From Microplitis mediator (lineage: Eukaryota > Arthropoda > Insecta > Hymenoptera > Braconidae): a stretch of DNA of 64,000 nt. The position numbers and the translations under genes were made by a program. How positions within the stretch are numbered: the first letter of the stretch is position 1; each line of letters starts with the position of its first letter. Positions 1-11,569 of the stretch are shown piece after piece. The notes below the pieces were generated by a model. It saw only the letters and a program-made list of their open reading frames with translations. It did not search any database and was not told where the DNA came from. Where the stretch lies: contig NC_079976.1 in the NCBI RefSeq assembly GCF_029852145.1, forward strand, positions 20,548,617 to 20,612,616, read 5' to 3'.

Positions 1-2748
1 AATATGGGAAAGTAAGTGTCCTCATATTCCAAACAATATACTTTTATCTCAAAAAAATATTGTAATGTTTATATTTTTAAGAAAAAAAAATTACGACTCC
101 TAAATAATAATTACTACTAATTTTTATGAACTATATTCGACAAGATACTACTCACATATTTAAGTTATGGTGCTTTAACACGAAATTCAATGCTTTAATT
201 AGAGGATAATTTTTCTTCAGCATATCTCCTTTAATGAACATAAAAAAAATTTTTCAAGTTATTTTCTTTTTACTACAATCTTAATATTAGAAAATAAAAT
301 TACCTTTTTCGATAGTAAGTATGTTCTGGATGTTTTTCCCAAATTTTAGAACATTCGTTTTTCAGACTCATAAATTTTTATGACTCGTATTTTGAATATG
401 GACTTTAATTTTTCATGTACTATTAGTTTAATTCCGTCTAAATCCAGATGTAACTTTGCAGAGTGTGGTATTTGGAATAACTAAATTTAACGTGCGCTCG
501 CAAGCGCGCGCCTGAATATTCGTATGGGATTATATGTATTTTCATGCTTATGATATATTTGACCAATCACATTACGAATAAATTGGCTTCACATATATTT
601 CATCTCAGTTTTACTTAAAAAATTATCTGTCACTATCAATTTCACATTTCTCAATTCCAAAATTTTACTTGTAAACTTTTCAAAAAAGTTTCAATAGCAG
701 TACATTTTTATTTCAAAATCCAGATTTAATTCAAGTATTTTGTGTCTCTATTGTCAATTCGATTTAATAAAAATAACTTTTTTTGTCAACAGTGCTGATT
801 TTCGAAGTCATCGTGTGTTAAACAATTAGAAATAATCGTGATATGATATGATACGACATATGCATATGATATATGTTATATCAATTATGCACAAATAGTT
901 TTTTTAAATCCGTATGATCCGTCTGATTAAATCTGTTGAATTTTATTTTAAGTCTAAATGAATGATTGATAGACAATCCAAAAAAATCGAATATATGCCT
1001 ATTTTTAGCGCTGTACACTTCTTTAGTTTAAACAATTTGAGTGCACTAACAACTGAAGTTTTCATAACTTGTCTAGCTTTGAGAGCAGTAGTAGCTTTAG
1101 ATTTAAGTAGAGCTTTAGCAGATGATATTTTGGGTAATGCTGATTTCTTGATAGCAAATTTCTCCTTAACGAAAGTGGCCTTAGATGTTGACTTGATTGT
1201 AACTTTAGTGATTACAAGCTTCAAAGTCTAATGGTTCTTCTTCATTTTCTTACTTGAACTTAAGATCTTTCTGTACAGCTGACTTAAAGAACTTCTTAAT
1301 GTAAGATGCTTGCTCTTCAACGTTGACTTTGCAGGTGGTTGCAATTAACATTTTGATAGCCTCAAGAGATTATACGTTACGTATAAAAGTTACTTTTGGT
1401 CAAAAATCTTACGGAAACAGCAATCATATCAGCAGAGCGAGGCCGATTTCCTCATATTCGAAGTCTTTTTTGAGAATCCAATTTTGGCGAGCTTCATCTA
1501 GGCGTGTCTTCATAATCTGAAATAAATATTACATCTATGACGATAGTTTTTCTTTTTACTCAGTATCGGTGATGACATTACAAATTTCATTTTCAAAAAA
1601 ATCTTTGAAGCACTTCAGGCTTCTTTGTCGATTAATTTAGAGAAATGCTTGAATTTATCATAAGATAAACACTAAAAATCTAAATTAGAAATTTTTCAGA
1701 TGCTGTCATAAAAAGTATTCCATTGACACTTGGCACCTTCTTCTTCCAATTTTTCTTCTTCTTTATCATGACTAGTCATGATAATTTATGCTAAATTGAG
1801 CTTCTAGTCACCTCAAGAAATAATCATGGTTCATTTTAAAATTATTTTTCATCATTGTAAGTTTTTAATTTTCACTTGCTAAAATTGCAACTCAACCACA
1901 GATGTACATGGAGAAATGTCACTTAAATAGTGGCTTGCAAATTTCGAGGGGCTATTTTCCAAAAGTTTTCCTCTCATAATGTCTTCTAGTAACACATAAA
2001 ATATTTTCATGTAAGTTATTTGCATGTAAACATAAATCTCGAAGCTTACGTAGCTCTAAATATCCACCAGATGTCAGGTGCATCAAAGGTCTTTTTATCA
2101 CAAGTTCAGCGCAAGCGCATCTGCCATGTTTTCAAGGCGGCAACTCAAAAGGTTCAAACTCTTTCCAATAAATATTTACAAGTGGGGCCAATGATTTTAA
2201 TTTTAATTTTTTTGAACGAAATTTCTATTTGATTTTATTGATATATTTTTTTTTCTTGAAAAATACATAAAAAAATGAACAATTAAAAAAAAAAAGTTGA
2301 TTATCACAATTTTTACAAATTTTCAAAAACATTTATAAATTTAAAAAAAAATTTTGATATTCAACTAGAAATTGTGCACCAAAAACGAAATTGCCTACTG
2401 AAAAAATCCATAAATGAGCTCCAAATCTTCAAAATATTTTTGAAATGCAAATGAAAATCAATCTGATAGTTTTCAAAGATCTCAATATATCAAGATTGAA
2501 TAAGAATTTGACTCTCAAAAATCAATCTCAATTTAATAACTTCCTTAATTCCAATCATCTGTGATTTTATTAGTTGATTGAATAAGCAAGTATCTAAAAA
2601 TTAACTCAATCAAATCTTTAGGAAAAGCTTTTAGCTAAATTAAGCCCATAGGTTATTTTTTACGCTTTGGTATATGTCATTTTTTCGTAACTTTTAATTT
2701 TTACTATGGATCATATATTTTTTTTAAACAGTTGAATCTATATTTTTT
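1..2748. other. AT-rich stretch without a supportable gene
   Basis: No convincing coding region is visible on either strand. Short open frames here lack recognisable domains. A lysine/alanine-rich minus-strand frame around 943-1224, and a possible continuation up to about 1520, could be debris of a decayed gene, but stops interrupt it and I could not assign a family. No terminal repeats or tRNA-like structures were seen. Confidence 0.5.
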
Positions 2749-2893
2749 ACGTTTAATACGTTCAAATTACGATTTCAACGTTCAATACGTTCAAATTATG
2801 ATTTCAACGTCCAATACGTTGAATTTACGATTTGAACGTTCAAAACGTTGAATCTACGATTTCAACGTTCAAAACGTTGAATCTACGACTTAA
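2749..2893. repeat. 29-bp minisatellite, five copies
   Basis: Five head-to-tail copies of a 29-base unit built around acgttcaatacgtt(c/g)aa. Copies differ at a few positions, mainly c/t and c/g changes. The array directly abuts the left arm of the large inverted repeat that starts near 2907. Confidence 0.8.
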
Positions 2894-2906
2894 ATTTCGA
2901 CTCGGG

Positions 2907-4450
2907 TCAGCAGTTTTTGAGTAATCTTAGAAAAACCAGCAACAAAAAATTTTCAAATTAAAAAAATTTTTTTTTTTGGTCTCTGGGCGTGGAAAAAATT
3001 ATTTTTGCTTGACCACTATGAGGATCGAATACCTTCATTATTCAGCTTTGATTTCTTTTTTTATGGACCTTGATACGTCTACTTCTCGCCGAGATATCGG
3101 TCTTTAAATGGAAAAGGATCCTTTTGTCTTTGATTATCGATACCTCAGCAACTAATAGTCGCACAGAAAGTTAATGGTGGGTTTTAAAAACTTGAATAAA
3201 TTCCCTTTAACGATTAGCCATTGCTTTTTCGATAAAAAAAATTTTTTCCTATCGTCACATGAATTTAAAAATGCCACAAAAAAAGGGATTTTTGTGGTTT
3301 TTTGGAAAATTAAGCGCTGAAACGAAAATATTGTCGAAATCGATAATGTTGACTTTGCAATTAACAGTTCAATATGTCCACAAAAACCCTGCAGAGAGCC
3401 AGATTAATCCAACCAGCCGTTTTTTTGTTTCACGCGATCAAATTTTTGAAAAAATTAAAGGATCACGTTTTTTGCTCTGAAAAGCTCATAATCTTTAACA
3501 AGATGGAAACAAACATTTTTTCTGAGCTTTGTCCACAATTTTATTGCAGACAGTGCTTAAATTTTCAAAAAAAAAAGGTTTTTTTCGAAACAAAATTTTT
3601 TCAAAAAAAATTTTTTCAAAAAAATTTTTATTGGAATAACTTCAGGAAATTTACAAAACCAGCACCCAATCATTTTTAACACATTTACGTCGATGCATTC
3701 CGTGATTTTACTGATCTCTCAGTCATTAAATTCAAAAAAAATTTTTTTTTTGAAGTTTTTGTTTCGAAAAAAAACTGTTTTCTTTTTTGGAAATTTAAGC
3801 ACTGTCTGCAATAAAATTGTGGACAAAGCTCAGAAAAAATGTTTGTTTTCATCTTGTTAAAGATTATGAGCTTTTCAGAGCAAAAAACGTGATCCTTTAA
3901 TTTTTTCAAAAATTTGATCGCGTGAAACATAAAAACGGCTGGTTGGATTAATCTGGCTATCTGCAGGGTTTTAGTGGACATATTGAACTGTAAAATGCAC
4001 AGTCAACATTATCGATTTCCACAATATTTTCGTTTCAGCGCTTGATTTTCCAAAAAACCACAAAAAGCCCTTTTTTTGTTGCATTTTTAAATTCATGTGA
4101 CGATAGGAAAAAATTTTTTTTTCGAAAAAGCAATGGCTAATCATTGAAGGGAATTTATTCAAGTCTTTAAAACCCACCATTAACTTTCTGTGCGATCATT
4201 GGTTTATGAGATATCGATAATCAAAGACAAAAGGATCCTTTTCCATTTGAAGACCGATATCTTGGCGAGAAGTGGACGTATCAAGGTCCATAAAAAAAGA
4301 AATTAAAGCTGAATAATGAAGGTATCTGATCCTTATAGTGGTTAAGCAAAAATAATTTTTCCCACGCCCGGAGACCAAAAAAAAAAAATTTGAAAAATTT
4401 GAAAATTTTTTTTTCGCTGGTTTTTCTAAGATTACTCGAAAACTGCTGAC
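2907..4450. repeat. Large inverted repeat (foldback element)
   Basis: The left arm (about 2907-3620) and right arm (about 3735-4450) are inverted copies of roughly 700 bases around a loop of about 115 bases. For example gtcagcagtttttgagtaat near 2906 is mirrored near 4430-4450. Open frames within it (3374-3679 plus, 3685-3981 minus) are the same arm sequence read from either side, not genes. The outer ends show no clear terminal motif or target duplication, so the element class is unresolved. Confidence 0.8.
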
Positions 4451-4609
4451 GCCAAAAAATGTAAAAGTTCTAATCCAAAAAGTAGACACTTGGAGCTACA
4501 ATTTCCTTTATTTTAATTTCTTGTACGACCATTTCTCTCAAAGTTAGGGCCTGTTGAAAATCGCCCAAAAATTTGGAATTTTTTTTTGATCCTTTAATTT
4601 TTTCCATTA

Positions 4610-4611
<2 letters not shown>

Positions 4612-4672
<61 letters not shown>
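4612..4672. repeat. (AT)n microsatellite
   Basis: An uninterrupted TA dinucleotide run of about 60 bases. It produces a false tyrosine/isoleucine open frame. Confidence 0.9.
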
Positions 4673-4673
<1 letters not shown>

Positions 4674-4679
4674 ATATGT

Positions 4680-5300
4680 ATTTATTATTTTATGGGATTT
4701 TAGATAAATTTTTGAAAAAATATACGTATTTGCTTAAAACTTTATTTTGGAAAATTTTATATATTTATTCTAATTTTGTTTATTACCACCATAAAAAGAT
4801 TAAGATACTTTTGGAAACTTCTGCCGCCTGTTTATGCAATCCGTAAAATACATTATGCAATAGCAAACCTTTATGTATGTATTTATTATTTTAAAGGATC
4901 TTACATAAATTTTGAAAATATACACGTATTTGCTCAAAGCTTTATCTTGGAAAATTTTAAATGTTTTATGCTAATTTTGATTATCGCAACCTTTAAATGA
5001 TCAAGATATTTTTGAAAACTTCTGCCGCCCGTTTATGCAATCTGTAAAATACATTATGCAATAGCAGACCTTTCATAAATGTATTTATTATTTTAAAGGA
5101 TCTTAGATAAATATTTGAAAAAACACATACGTATTTATCCAAAAACTTTATCTTGGAAAATTTTTACAACATATTATAATTTGGTTCATTACCAACCTTT
5201 ATAGGATTAAAATACTTTTGAAAACCACCGCTATCTAGTTATGCAATCTGTAAAAATACATTATGCAATAATAAACCTAAATATATATTCGTTATTTTAA
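4680..5300. repeat. About 200-bp tandem repeat, three to four copies
   Basis: The segment ttatgcaatc(c/t)gtaaaata recurs at about 4832, 5033 and 5239, each time followed by an AT-rich block with attattttaaaggatctta and cttggaaaatttt. The period is about 200 bases. It lies just upstream of the Polinton polymerase fragment and may be subterminal repeat sequence of that element, but no terminal inverted repeat was located. Confidence 0.7.
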
Positions 5301-5477
5301 AAGTTTTTAAATTTTTTATATTTACTCAGCTGAAAAAACTAAAATTATTTAAAAAATTTATATTTTATACATTCACACGGTTTTAGAAAAGTTTTTTCTC
5401 GGAAAAAATGATTCTAAATCTTAAAAATTCAAGGAAAATTTTTATCCTTTCATAGTCGGTTTTTCTTTGATGCATTT

Positions 5478-5488
5478 TATATAAAAAG
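5478..5488 (+). promoter_or_regulatory. TATA box upstream of the Polinton polymerase fragment
   Basis: tatataaaaag lies 100 bases upstream of the first in-frame ATG at 5588. A similar TATA sits upstream of the minus-strand Polinton gene at 48452, suggesting a shared promoter style within this element. Inferred from sequence only. Confidence 0.45.
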
Positions 5489-5587
5489 AGGTGTTTTAGA
5501 AGATGATGCATTAGTTTATTTCTGCTCGTCATAAAACGAATTTGGTATAATTCTGTGCTTTACGAAAAAAATCTTTATTTTTCAACT

Positions 5588-6664
5588 ATGGTGATACAAT
5601 TATATTCCAACGTAGTGAATACAATTGCTCAAACATATGAAGATCTTTTAACACACAACCCTATAAGTAAAGATATGAGTATTAGAGCTTGTAATGTTTG
5701 CAGTGATATTATCACATCATTTAATAGTATCCTATTGTATCCGCGAGTAAGTGTTCAAGAGAGACGGTGTATACAAGCAAATATCACACTATTACATTCT
5801 TATTATGAGAAGTTTCTACGATTAAGTGAGCAAGTGGTTGGTGGAGATTTGAATTCTATAAATTTAATTCAGTGGCGCGATATGGAAAACGCTTTTCTGA
5901 ATCGTATAACAACTGGCTGCATTGTCAATATTGGTCATATTGATTTAAGAAAATTTCTGACTGATGCAAAAAGTTTAACAATTAATAAAATTCGAGAAAC
6001 TATGCAGCGGATTGGAAATATTAAAGTCAGTACAACTTTAATGTGCAAATTTGAAAATGTTAAAAGTGATTTAACTGTTGAGGAAACAAAGACATTTCAA
6101 ACTCAAAGTGATGAGATATTGATAACAACAGATCTTGACAACTGGTTTACTAGTAGTGTGTATGATGTTTTATTGAAGAAAGTTGAAGAGTTTAATCAAA
6201 AAGACTCAGGGTGGAGTTTAGTGGAAGTGATAAATTTAACTATTAACATCGCTAGATATGCCCCATTAAGAGCTGGCTTATCAACGTTTGTCTCCTTGCC
6301 TAAAGATATACAATATAAAAGAGCTGTCATCAACATCCAAAATAATGATGAATTTTGTTTTCTTTGGTGTGTAACAGCTGCAGTATATGGTGCTGAAACT
6401 ACTCACCCAAAGAAGACATCATCATATCCACATTTCAGTACACTTTTTAATTATAAGGATATTAACTTTCCTATAACTCTCAAAGACATTCCGAAATTTG
6501 AAAAGTTAAATAACTTAAAGATAAATGTTCACGGGCTTGAATCACAGTTCACTAAGAATGAAGAAGAAGATGCAGCATCTAGTGTGATAGCGCCATTATA
6601 CTTAAGTACTAATTATCAATGTAAGAAACCTATAATTTATTTATTAATGATTGAAGCTAATAAT

Positions 6665-6699
<35 letters not shown>

Positions 6700-6928
6700 T
6701 AATAACAATCTTAATAATGATAATCTTAAGAACTACAGACCAATTTTCCATTTCACTTTAATAAAAAATTTATCACGTCTAGTAAAAAGCCAAATATCAA
6801 AAAGTAAAAGTAAATTATGGTTTTGTGAGAGATGCTTGTGTCATTTAAGATATGAAAATTCTCTAGAAAAACATAAATTAGACTGTATTAAATTTAATAA
6901 AATTAGAATGTTGAATAATATTGAATAA
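5588..6928 (+). pseudogene. Polinton family-B DNA polymerase, N-terminal fragment
   Basis: The frame encodes the N-terminal region typical of insect Polinton protein-primed family-B polymerases, as I recognise it: a helical start, then a conserved block with VINIQNNDEFCFLW, then KRTSSYPH-like and FPITLKDIPKFE stretches. It ends in a CxxC...H...C motif (CERCLCHLRYENSLEKHKLDC region). The frame opens upstream at a GTG at 5555, but the ATG at 5588 is the better start for a eukaryotic element. An (AAT)n run codes for an asparagine tract near residue 365. The frame stops just after the zinc motif, so the exonuclease and polymerase domains (which should follow) are absent: this copy cannot replicate anything by itself. 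Confidence 0.75.
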
Positions 6929-6933
6929 TATTG

Positions 6934-7440
6934 AATCTGGTCACTGACAAAATTTTCTAATGCACTCACTTTGGTTGTCAATTCGATAATGAAGTCCGGA
7001 TCGTTACTCTTCATTTTATCCTCTAGCTTAACTATTTCAACCGCTACTTTATCTTCAAGACCAGTTATACGATGTTTATTGTATTCACTAATTGCTTTCA
7101 CATTGTCTAATTCTTGCTTTATTGCAGTTTTCAGTTGATCCATTGACTTTTCATTAGACGTCGTCATGAGGTTATCAACTTGTTGGCTTACAGTTTTGTA
7201 TTTATCATCCATATGGTTTATTGCAGCTTTCATAGTATTATATGTGACTGCATCACTTTCATTCTTAGGTTCGGCAACATTACATAACTTTTTTCGATCT
7301 AAGTCAAACTGTCCATCATTTGTTAATTTGAAACCTTTTCCAGGTGGACCAACACTACTACCGCGTTTAAATCGTGTCTGATTCGATTGTGAAGATACAC
7401 GTCCAAATATATCGATACCCTTTTTGATGATCCTCTCTTC
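6934..7440 (-). pseudogene. Polinton coiled-coil protein, start lost
   Basis: The frame is open from about 7440 but has no ATG before residue about 70, and a stop lies immediately upstream. It carries a PPGKGFKLTNDGQFDLD segment and a KKLCNVAEPKNESDA segment, followed by a heptad-rich coiled coil (KLEDKMKSND region). I recognise this pattern from small proteins encoded in insect Polintons; the function is unknown. The C-terminal end reads straight into the complement of the truncated polymerase gene at about 6930, which marks a deletion junction between two originally distant Polinton parts. Confidence 0.55.
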
Positions 7441-7484
7441 TCAAATGTTATTTTACAAATGATGAATGATTGCTAATGCCTCTC

Positions 7485-8480
7485 TTAATAAATAATTTCA
7501 GCTTCCCGCAGCTCTTCAATAATTGAAATTATCTCATTCGAATGACTAGAGTTGCCAGCTGTTCGAGATGCCATCAAAAGACGAAGGCGATCTACGAGTT
7601 CATTAGGATCATCCCAATAAATAGAATCCACATATTTTCGTTTCTTTGAAACAGTCATAAAGCCTGGTAGTCCTTTATCTTTTTTCAGTGGTGATCCAAC
7701 AAAGTCAGCAATATATTTAATATATTTAGAACTCTTATCAACATAAAGACTTCTTTCGGATTCATAATTTTTCTTGTGTGTATTTGTGGATATGATCAGT
7801 TTATGGTACACATCTAAGTCATTTTTAGTAATAGATTTTTCATTTGGATCACTTTTAAATAACAATTCTATAAGTCCCGGAGATAAGACATGATTTTGAT
7901 GATTCACTGAAATAGTATTATTATCTCCAAATTGGACAGGTGAATTACCAAAAAATGATTGATTATTTTTTTTACGAATACCAAATCTTGTATCCAAGCC
8001 TTTAGGATTTTTTTTATTTAACATCTCAATATATTCGGAGATAGAGCTATGATATTTCAGCAGTGTGCTTGCAGAGGTTGGAGGATCTGATATAATGGTT
8101 GCATCCAAGTTGTTGGTACTAGAACTACCCACATTTGAGTCATCATAAGTATTCTGACCATCATATATTTCACTGTCATCAGCATAAAGAGTTTGATAGT
8201 TACTTGGATAGTCACTATGTTCACGTTTTTTCAACGGAAAATTTTCCACGGCTTCTTCTTTAATTTCATGTTTCAAAGCCTTAGAATTCTTAACTAATGT
8301 CCTCAACGGTGTCGCTATGGGTTTAAATATTTCATTTGCAGCTTGTTCAGAAGTATCTTTATCAACTTTTAATATTTTATGCTTCAGTCTTATTGCATCA
8401 CTAATTTTAGATATTTGTAGCAGCATATCTATCTGCTGAAAAATATTTTCACACGCCATGTTTGCACCTTTGAATGTCAT
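7485..8480 (-). CDS. Polinton-associated protein of unknown function
   Basis: A 331-residue open frame starting at a clear ATG. The N-terminus is helical (FQQIDMLLQISKISDAIRLK). The middle is polar and acidic. The C-terminal third holds a conserved block with YWDDPNELVDRLRLL and a final helix ending in SIIEELREAEII. That block recurs in uncharacterised Polinton-linked proteins of arthropods, by my recollection a DUF-type family. It is the only sizeable Polinton gene here without a break. It lies between the coiled-coil gene and the ATPase in the same orientation, so it may share transcription with them. No catalytic motif is visible; a structural or scaffold role is only a guess. Confidence 0.6.
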   Translation of the reverse strand: MTFKGANMACENIFQQIDMLLQISKISDAIRLKHKILKVDKDTSEQAANEIFKPIATPLRTLVKNSKALKHEIKEEAVENFPLKKREHSDYPSNYQTLYADDSEIYDGQNTYDDSNVGSSSTNNLDATIISDPPTSASTLLKYHSSISEYIEMLNKKNPKGLDTRFGIRKKNNQSFFGNSPVQFGDNNTISVNHQNHVLSPGLIELLFKSDPNEKSITKNDLDVYHKLIISTNTHKKNYESERSLYVDKSSKYIKYIADFVGSPLKKDKGLPGFMTVSKKRKYVDSIYWDDPNELVDRLRLLMASRTAGNSSHSNEIISIIEELREAEIIY

Positions 8481-8510
8481 TTATGACTGTGTCAATTTGT
8501 ATAGGGATGA

Positions 8511-10020
8511 TTAATTTATAAAACAGTCAAAACCTTTTCTATAACGTCCATTATTTAGTTCACTATCTTTATCAATAACAACAAATTCATGTTTATTATC
8601 ACTTTTCTTATCATTCCAGCATGCTGAACATAAATCTTTTAATTCACTGTGTGGCATATCTGTATTCACATGATCATCAATGATGATTCATCATGTATGT
8701 GCTTCAAATTCAGTTCATCTTGACGAAAAAGTACAAGAAAATTGGCATTGTCACGTATCAGATGTTTTGGTATACGTTGCAACGTTGGGGTAAACGTACA
8801 AACTATATTTGAGATGGTGGATATAGTTTTCGTGAGTCTGACCCAGCTAAACTCAATTTAAGACTCGTCTTTATATAATCGTTACCCGAACTGGCCTTAC
8901 AAGACTAAAGCTAAACCTAGGTACTTAGCCTAATCTCAATGTCGGTGTTGAAGTTTTTGGTGATGGTGAACTGGCGGTTGATTGACCCTTGGAAATCTCC
9001 TCCTTGGATCGGTGGTTGACCGGGTGCTGCTTCTCTTATACTAAATTATAGGAGTGTGGACTGGATCAGGTGAATTCACTCAAACTCTGGTTCAGTTTAT
9101 AGTTTAGATAATTATTTATTTAACTAATAACTATCAAACTGCCACAACACAAGCACACTGGTACAATTCTGATAATCACACAAGTAACTGCATGTGATAT
9201 CACTGTTACTGTGACTAACTGCACAGGGCTTCACTACTCAATAATGCTCCAAATAATCGGATTATTTACCGATACTCGTGTAACACTAACTGGTTACTAT
9301 AATTATTAACTAACTGTAATAATTATACTGGTTAATTAACCTGATTAACTAACTGTAATCAACTATAATGTTAATTAACACGGAATCTGATACGGTAGCA
9401 GTAAAAGCAGGTAAGACAAATAGCTACGATATATTATATACTGCGAGTAGTACTTATAGCAAAAGCCGGAAGTAAAAAGCAAGCCCGCTAGAAGTAAAAA
9501 GCATTGGGTACTGGTTGCACATGCTTATATAGGTGGCAACGCACGATTCCACATCGTAACAACGTGTATAGGTTTGACAGAGATAAAAGCTATCAACATT
9601 TTTGTGTCGCCCCATACAATAATATGCTCTGACATGATCTTGCTTCTCACAAGTTACGTCATCGAATATCATGAGAGAATTCGGTTGTGCGTCATCCGGA
9701 TTTACAACTGATTCATGATCATTAAATGGGAAGTATCCAACTCCATCTATCGGCTGTAGTGCTGACTCTAAGAATCTATATTTAGGCTGATTTAGTGATT
9801 TAGAGTATACATAAATGTTCTCAAATCTTAAACCATTAGGATGAGTAATTAGTGCAAGGAGTGCATTTGTTTTCCCACAATTTGATGGTCCACAAAGAAC
9901 TGCTCGAACAGTATTTGGTAGCAGTGCACCATGACGTTTCTGAATTTTTTTATCATCATCTTGACTTACTTGATCAAAATTGATCACAGGTAATTTAGAT
10001 GCTTGTTTTTCAAACTTCAT
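8511..10020 (-). pseudogene. Polinton genome-packaging ATPase, interrupted
   Basis: FtsK/HerA-type ATPase that would pump DNA into capsids. The N-terminal part (10020 down to 9566) has a Walker A motif GPSNCGKT at residues 44-51 and a Walker B motif SLMIFDDV at about residue 115. The C-terminal part continues at 8777 and ends with a stop at 8511. A solo LTR (8778-9561) separates the halves and supplies a false C-terminus to the upstream frame. A second lesion is a 14-base insertion of repeated atgatgattcatc-like sequence near 8678-8691, which shifts the frame. The start is the ATG at 10020, about 120 bases from the divergent PLA2 gene. Confidence 0.85.
8778..9561 (-). mobile_element. Solo LTR inserted in the Polinton ATPase gene
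   Basis: 784 bases beginning TG and ending CA on both strands, flanked by the 4-bp target duplication ACGT (8774-8777 and 9562-9565). Removing the element and one ACGT restores continuity of the ATPase coding sequence at the junction. Read on the minus strand it starts TGTTACGATGTGG and carries TATATAAG about 35 bases in. No coding sequence remains, so it is interpreted as a solo LTR left by recombination. The 4-bp duplication fits a Ty3/gypsy-type element better than BEL, but the family is not certain. Orientation is inferred from the TATA box. Confidence 0.75.
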
Positions 10021-10104
10021 TTTGAATTATTTTAGATAACACTAAATACTATGTTAATCCGCTGATGACTCAATTCTGACTCAACAATATGTCTATAAGT
10101 ATCG

Positions 10105-10130
10105 AGTATTTATACGATTGAGATCAGTCA
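10105..10130 (+). promoter_or_regulatory. TATA and initiator between divergent Polinton genes
   Basis: atttatac at about 10108 is followed by atcagtca at about 10124, an arthropod TCAGT-type initiator, just upstream of the ATG at 10141. The ATPase gene starts on the other strand at 10020, so this 120-base gap is a likely bidirectional promoter. Confidence 0.4.
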
Positions 10131-10140
10131 TAAAGCTACA

Positions 10141-11216
10141 ATGACTAAGAGCGGACGTATTAGTAAAGTTGAAACTAAGCGCGGCAAAGGTTTTGTCAAC
10201 AGTGTTATAAATAAACTACCAATAGAATTAGATGTGCCAGGATATCAGTATTGTGGACCCGGTACAAAATTAGTAAAAAGATTAGCTCGTGGTGATCCAG
10301 AGATAAATTCTCTAGACAGAGCTTGTAAAGCTCACGATATTGCTTATTCAAAAATTCAGACAATATGGCTGCACGTCATGAAGCTGATAAAGAGCTTGCT
10401 GAAAAAGCTTTACATAGTTTCCATGCGAAAGATGCCAGTCTTGGTGAAAAAGTAGTTGCTTGGGGTGTCAATAAGACCATGAGAGTGAAGAGAAGCTTGG
10501 GCATGGGCATGGAAAAGATGGATGCAGTTAAAAAGAAGTTGAATGGTAGGAAAAAGAATATTCGAGTACCTCGCCATATGTTAGATGTACCTCTATTGTC
10601 TAAATTTCGTAGGATGCCAGTACCACAAAAAAATGGTGAAATAACACCAAAAGTTGGTGGAATATTACGTAAAAAGGAGTTGAAAATAAAGAGGGAGAAG
10701 TCTAAAAGAAATGGTAAAAAGAAAAAGAAGATCATAAAGAAAAAAAAACTTGTTCCTATCCGGCAAATTATAAAATCAGCTAGAAAAACTATGGGTGAAA
10801 ATTTAATTTTGCAGGGGACTAAGTACATTTCATCATATAAGTCGGCATTACGAGGTGCTCGTGAAACTGTAAAAATGGTTGGTGGGAAAAATAATATACG
10901 ATCACCACGTGTATTACCAATACCACAACTAAAATTGGGTGGGTTCTTACCATTTTTAGTACCAATTTTTGCTGGCTTAAGCACTACTGGCGCATTAGCT
11001 GGGGGCGCTGCTGGTATCGCTAAAGCTGTAATTGCTGCTAAAGATGCTAAGCGTAAATTGGAGGAGGCTAAACGGCATAATTCAACAATGGAAGCTGTAT
11101 CCTTGGGTAAAGGGTTATGCTTGTCACCGTACAAGACCGCAACGGGATTATTCTTGAGCCCTCCATCAAAAAACATGAAACGCTACCTCATCGAGCTCTC
11201 ACCAATTTCGATTTAA
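10141..11216 (+). pseudogene. Polinton protein with parvovirus-type PLA2 domain, frameshifted
   Basis: Starts at ATG 10141. Residues 33-71 carry a phospholipase A2-like signature: PGYQYCGPGT (calcium loop), then AHDIAY with the catalytic His65-Asp66 pair. This is the PLA2 type found in parvovirus VP1 and in many Polinton/adintovirus virion proteins, where it is thought to act during entry. A one-base slip in an A run near 10350 moves the rest into the frame that is open to 11216. That part is very basic (KKNGRKKN, KKKKIIKKKK), then has a hydrophobic glycine/alanine segment around 10940-11040 (LPFLVPIFAGLSTTGALAGGAAGIAKAV), possibly membrane-active. The end overlaps the protease frame by 100 bases. 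Relatives I recall carry the PLA2-like region and protease in one frame, so the 11117-11216 overlap is probably a second shift. Confidence 0.75.
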
Positions 11217-11539
11217 TCAAGTATGCAAAGGATCTAAAAATTCCATATTTCCGAGGTGTTTTCATGAGAAATAATTTACCAAAATCTGGTCCATGGAAAA
11301 AGGAATCAGCAATCGTAAATCTAGATGATAAAAATGGTGGTGGAACTCATTGGGTCACATACAAGAAAAATGGTGATGATGTCACTTATTTTGACAGTTT
11401 TGGTAACCTCCAACCACCAAAAGAACTCATGAAATATCTCGATGTTGGTAGCATGAAATATAATCATCAGAAATATCATGATTATGATACCGTTATATGT
11501 GGACATTTGTGTCTAAAATTCCTCTATAATGAGCTATAA
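11117..11539 (+). pseudogene. Polinton adenain-like cysteine protease
   Basis: A C5/Ulp1-like maturation protease. In the frame opening at 11117 the triad candidates are His78 (GGTHWV), Asp93 (YFDSFG) and Cys128 (VICGHLCLKF). The glutamine usually found just before the cysteine is not obvious; a histidine stands there. RALTNFDLIKYAKDLKIPYF is the conserved N-terminal stretch. The start shown is not an ATG; the first 60 bases are shared with the upstream PLA2 frame, so the true N-terminus was probably part of that protein before a frameshift near 11180. It would process capsid proteins of the Polinton virion. Because it lacks its own start, it is probably not expressed as it stands. Confidence 0.8.
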
Positions 11540-11569
11540 ATGGGTGTGGTTTAATTGACATGCTCAGTC

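Noticed and set aside
943..1231. Overlapping open frames on both strands, one Lys/Ala-rich like a histone H1 tail
   Set aside because: No start context, stops on both sides and no recognisable domain; composition alone explains it.
6661..6720. Asparagine run as a prion-like domain
   Set aside because: It is an (AAT)n microsatellite expansion within a dead gene.
10376..11176. A 266-residue minus-strand frame
   Set aside because: It is the complement of the lysine-rich PLA2/protease gene; its phenylalanine runs mirror AAA/AAG codons.
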